Shown here: one piece after another, positions 62,614 to 64,000 of the stretch | Position numbering within the stretch: position 1 is the stretch's first letter | How the letters are laid out: the number at the start of each line of letters is the position of its first letter | NCBI GenBank assembly: GCA_019155205.2 | Contig: JAHNZQ020003148.1 | Coordinates: 356,148 to 420,147 of the forward strand | DNA from: Gracilaria vermiculophylla | Lineage: Eukaryota; Rhodophyta; Florideophyceae; Gracilariales; Gracilariaceae | Direction: 5' to 3' | DNA: 64,000 nt | The notes under the pieces: model-generated | The model's input: only the letters and a program-made list of their open reading frames with translations | Database searches by the model: none | Told to the model about the DNA's origin: nothing | Made by a program: the position numbers and the translations under genes

Positions 62614-63624
62614 ATGATGCTGCGCCTGTGCGCCCTTCTCACGCTGTTCGGCTATGCATCGTTCGGTCTTGGCAACGCTGTTTGGCAAACTCTAAACACC
62701 AAAGGCACGCCTGCTCCCAGGCACGAGGCCTGTTTCGTCATGGTCAAAGGCAAAGCATATCTTGTCGGCGGCCGCGGCTCCAAGCCGGTCGACGTGTTCA
62801 ACCCCGCCACCAACACATGGACCAAAGGCGCCGCCCCGCCTATACAGTTGCACCACATGCAATGTGTGGCGTACGGCAACGAAGTTTGGATTCCATCCGC
62901 GTGGACCGGCGGCTATCCGTTTGAACAAAACGTCGACAAAATATACATCTACAACACCGTGACCAACTCGTGGTACACCAGACCGGGCCTCCCACCGCAC
63001 CGTCGGCGCGGCGGCGCCGCCGCCGTGCTACACAACATGAAAATGTACGTCATCGGCGGCAACCGCGGTGGCCACGGCAAGCACGCAACTTCGCTCGGAT
63101 GGGTCGACTACTACGACCTTCGCGCCAACAAGTGGGTGCTCAACCTGCCCAACCTGCCGGACGCCCGCGACCACGTCGGCGGCGCCCTCGTGAGGGGGAA
63201 CAAAATCTGCGTAGCCGGCGGAAGAGACGGAGGCGTGGGCAACTTCTTCACCGCCACCAAGGCGGCTACGTTTTGTTTCAACCTCAACGGCAGCGGCGGC
63301 GGCCGGTGGCAGAACATGAACGCGCCGATTCCAGCTCCGCGCGCCGGCGCCGCGTACGGCACCAATTGCTTTGGACACCTGGTGATTGCCGGCGGGGAGC
63401 GCAACGACGCCTTTGATCGCGTCGATGTTTTTGATGGGTGGCTGTGGAGAACCACCGCCAAGCTGAACAGAAAACGACACGGCACGGGACTGGCCGTGTC
63501 CAAATGCGCGTGTGGAAAGATTTTCATCGCGTCTGGTAGCGGCGGTAAAGGTGGCGGTCCGGAACTGAAGACGACTGAAGTGTATCTTCCTAACGGAGAC
63601 ACTAGGCCTTGCGCATCTCACTAG
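62614..63624 (+). CDS. secreted kelch propeller protein
   Basis: 336 residues from the first of two adjacent ATGs at 62614. A signal peptide (MLRLCALLTLFGYASFGLG) is followed directly by the propeller, with no malectin, Cys-rich or mucin module. Blades: APRHEACFVMVKGKAYLVGG, QLHHMQCVAYGNEVWI, PHRRRGGAAAVLHNMKMYVI, ARDHVGGALVRGNKICVAGG, RAGAAYGTNCFGHLVIAGG and GTGLAVSKCACGKIFIASGS. It reads almost collinearly with the propeller of the divergent gene at 59622-61106, down to VDKIYIY and the paired Cys near the end (CACG versus CSCG), so the pair looks like a tandem inverted duplication. Extracellular role inferred. Confidence 0.88.
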   Translation: MMLRLCALLTLFGYASFGLGNAVWQTLNTKGTPAPRHEACFVMVKGKAYLVGGRGSKPVDVFNPATNTWTKGAAPPIQLHHMQCVAYGNEVWIPSAWTGGYPFEQNVDKIYIYNTVTNSWYTRPGLPPHRRRGGAAAVLHNMKMYVIGGNRGGHGKHATSLGWVDYYDLRANKWVLNLPNLPDARDHVGGALVRGNKICVAGGRDGGVGNFFTATKAATFCFNLNGSGGGRWQNMNAPIPAPRAGAAYGTNCFGHLVIAGGERNDAFDRVDVFDGWLWRTTAKLNRKRHGTGLAVSKCACGKIFIASGSGGKGGGPELKTTEVYLPNGDTRPCASH

Positions 63625-64000
63625 TGCGCCTTGGCGCGTTTCGTAGGAGAGGTGCACAAGCCCTTCTTCTGTAAGCGTTCATTGACGTTATCCTCTTCGA
63701 GTTTTGCATCCAAGAGAAATGCACAAAAGCTTATACTTAAACATTGTTTATGCCGTGAACCGTTCTTAACCCTTTTGAGACGGCTTGCTTGTCTATCATG
63801 ATATGAAGTAGTCCGTTTCAAAATCAAAAGGTGCGCGAAATTGTCATAAGACAGGTGCTCGAAAAGCTCGTTAACGGTTCGCGACACCATCGAGGGTGAA
63901 AAAAAACTTCACCTATGCCTTATCATATTATGATAGAGCATACAAAAACACGTCTTTAGAGCTCTCATACACGTTTTCCGCAATTCATTTGGCAAAGTTA
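63625..64000. other. intergenic, window end
   Basis: A+T-rich 3' flank of the last kelch gene. A minus-strand frame (63621-63890) has no support. Confidence 0.45.

Noticed and set aside
55309..63624. Galactose oxidase enzymes in the kelch cluster
   Set aside because: The propellers are related in fold only; I could not find the copper-site Tyr-Cys and His pattern.

Overview
This window is nuclear DNA of a eukaryote with a compact, intron-poor genome. Genes lie on both strands in no operon-like order. Starts sit in ordinary ATG contexts. The introns that can be placed from reading frame, GT donor and AG acceptor are short (about 50-100 nt, one of 304 nt). A tRNA-Arg gene that seems to need two introns, one of them in the D-arm, recalls red algae and red-alga-derived nucleomorphs. 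A protein with a possible plastid transit peptide, a SLAC1/TDT-type channel and secreted wall-type kelch proteins fit an alga. A red-algal or related source is my inference; no database search was possible.

Layout. 1-9.3 kb: SEC24 (5' end outside the window), a MAPR/Dap1-type haem protein, a cryptic multi-exon gene (tentatively RAD9-like), tRNA-Arg, SURF4/Erv29 and a kelch protein. 9.3-14.4 kb: gene-poor, with one small orphan gene behind a TATA box. 14.4-22.3 kb: a tetraspanin-like protein, an RBR E3 ligase, a TPR-J-domain membrane protein and EMG1/NEP1. The RBR and TPR-J genes diverge from a very G+C-rich shared promoter. 22.3-34.2 kb: SARAF, SPT5, an eIF4B-like protein, a START/SRPBCC protein and GET1/WRB. 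34.2-50.3 kb: a SLAC1/TDT channel, RFC4, a perfect 48-bp hairpin behind a TATA box, a GCK-III kinase, a RING-H2 protein, CCDC47, ACL4, PYROXD1 and RNF5/RNF185. 51-52.5 kb: an OAS-type nucleotidyltransferase-fold protein that has lost all three catalytic acidic residues. 55-63.6 kb: a G+C-rich cluster of three secreted kelch paralogues (malectin-kelch, Cys-rich/mucin-kelch and plain kelch) plus an orphan two-helix membrane protein.

How the genes relate. Many products act at the ER: COPII coat (SEC24), COPII cargo receptor (SURF4), tail-anchor insertion (GET1), multipass-protein chaperoning (CCDC47), ERAD ubiquitination (RNF5, and RBR by inference), Ca2+-entry control (SARAF), a membrane J-protein and a MAPR protein. 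Others are nuclear housekeeping genes: SPT5 (transcription), RFC4 (replication), EMG1 and ACL4 (ribosome assembly), eIF4B-like (translation). No transposon, CRISPR array or rRNA gene was recognised. Several genes recovered their final exon only after splicing by eye: SURF4, SARAF, RNF5, the tetraspanin-like gene and GET1.
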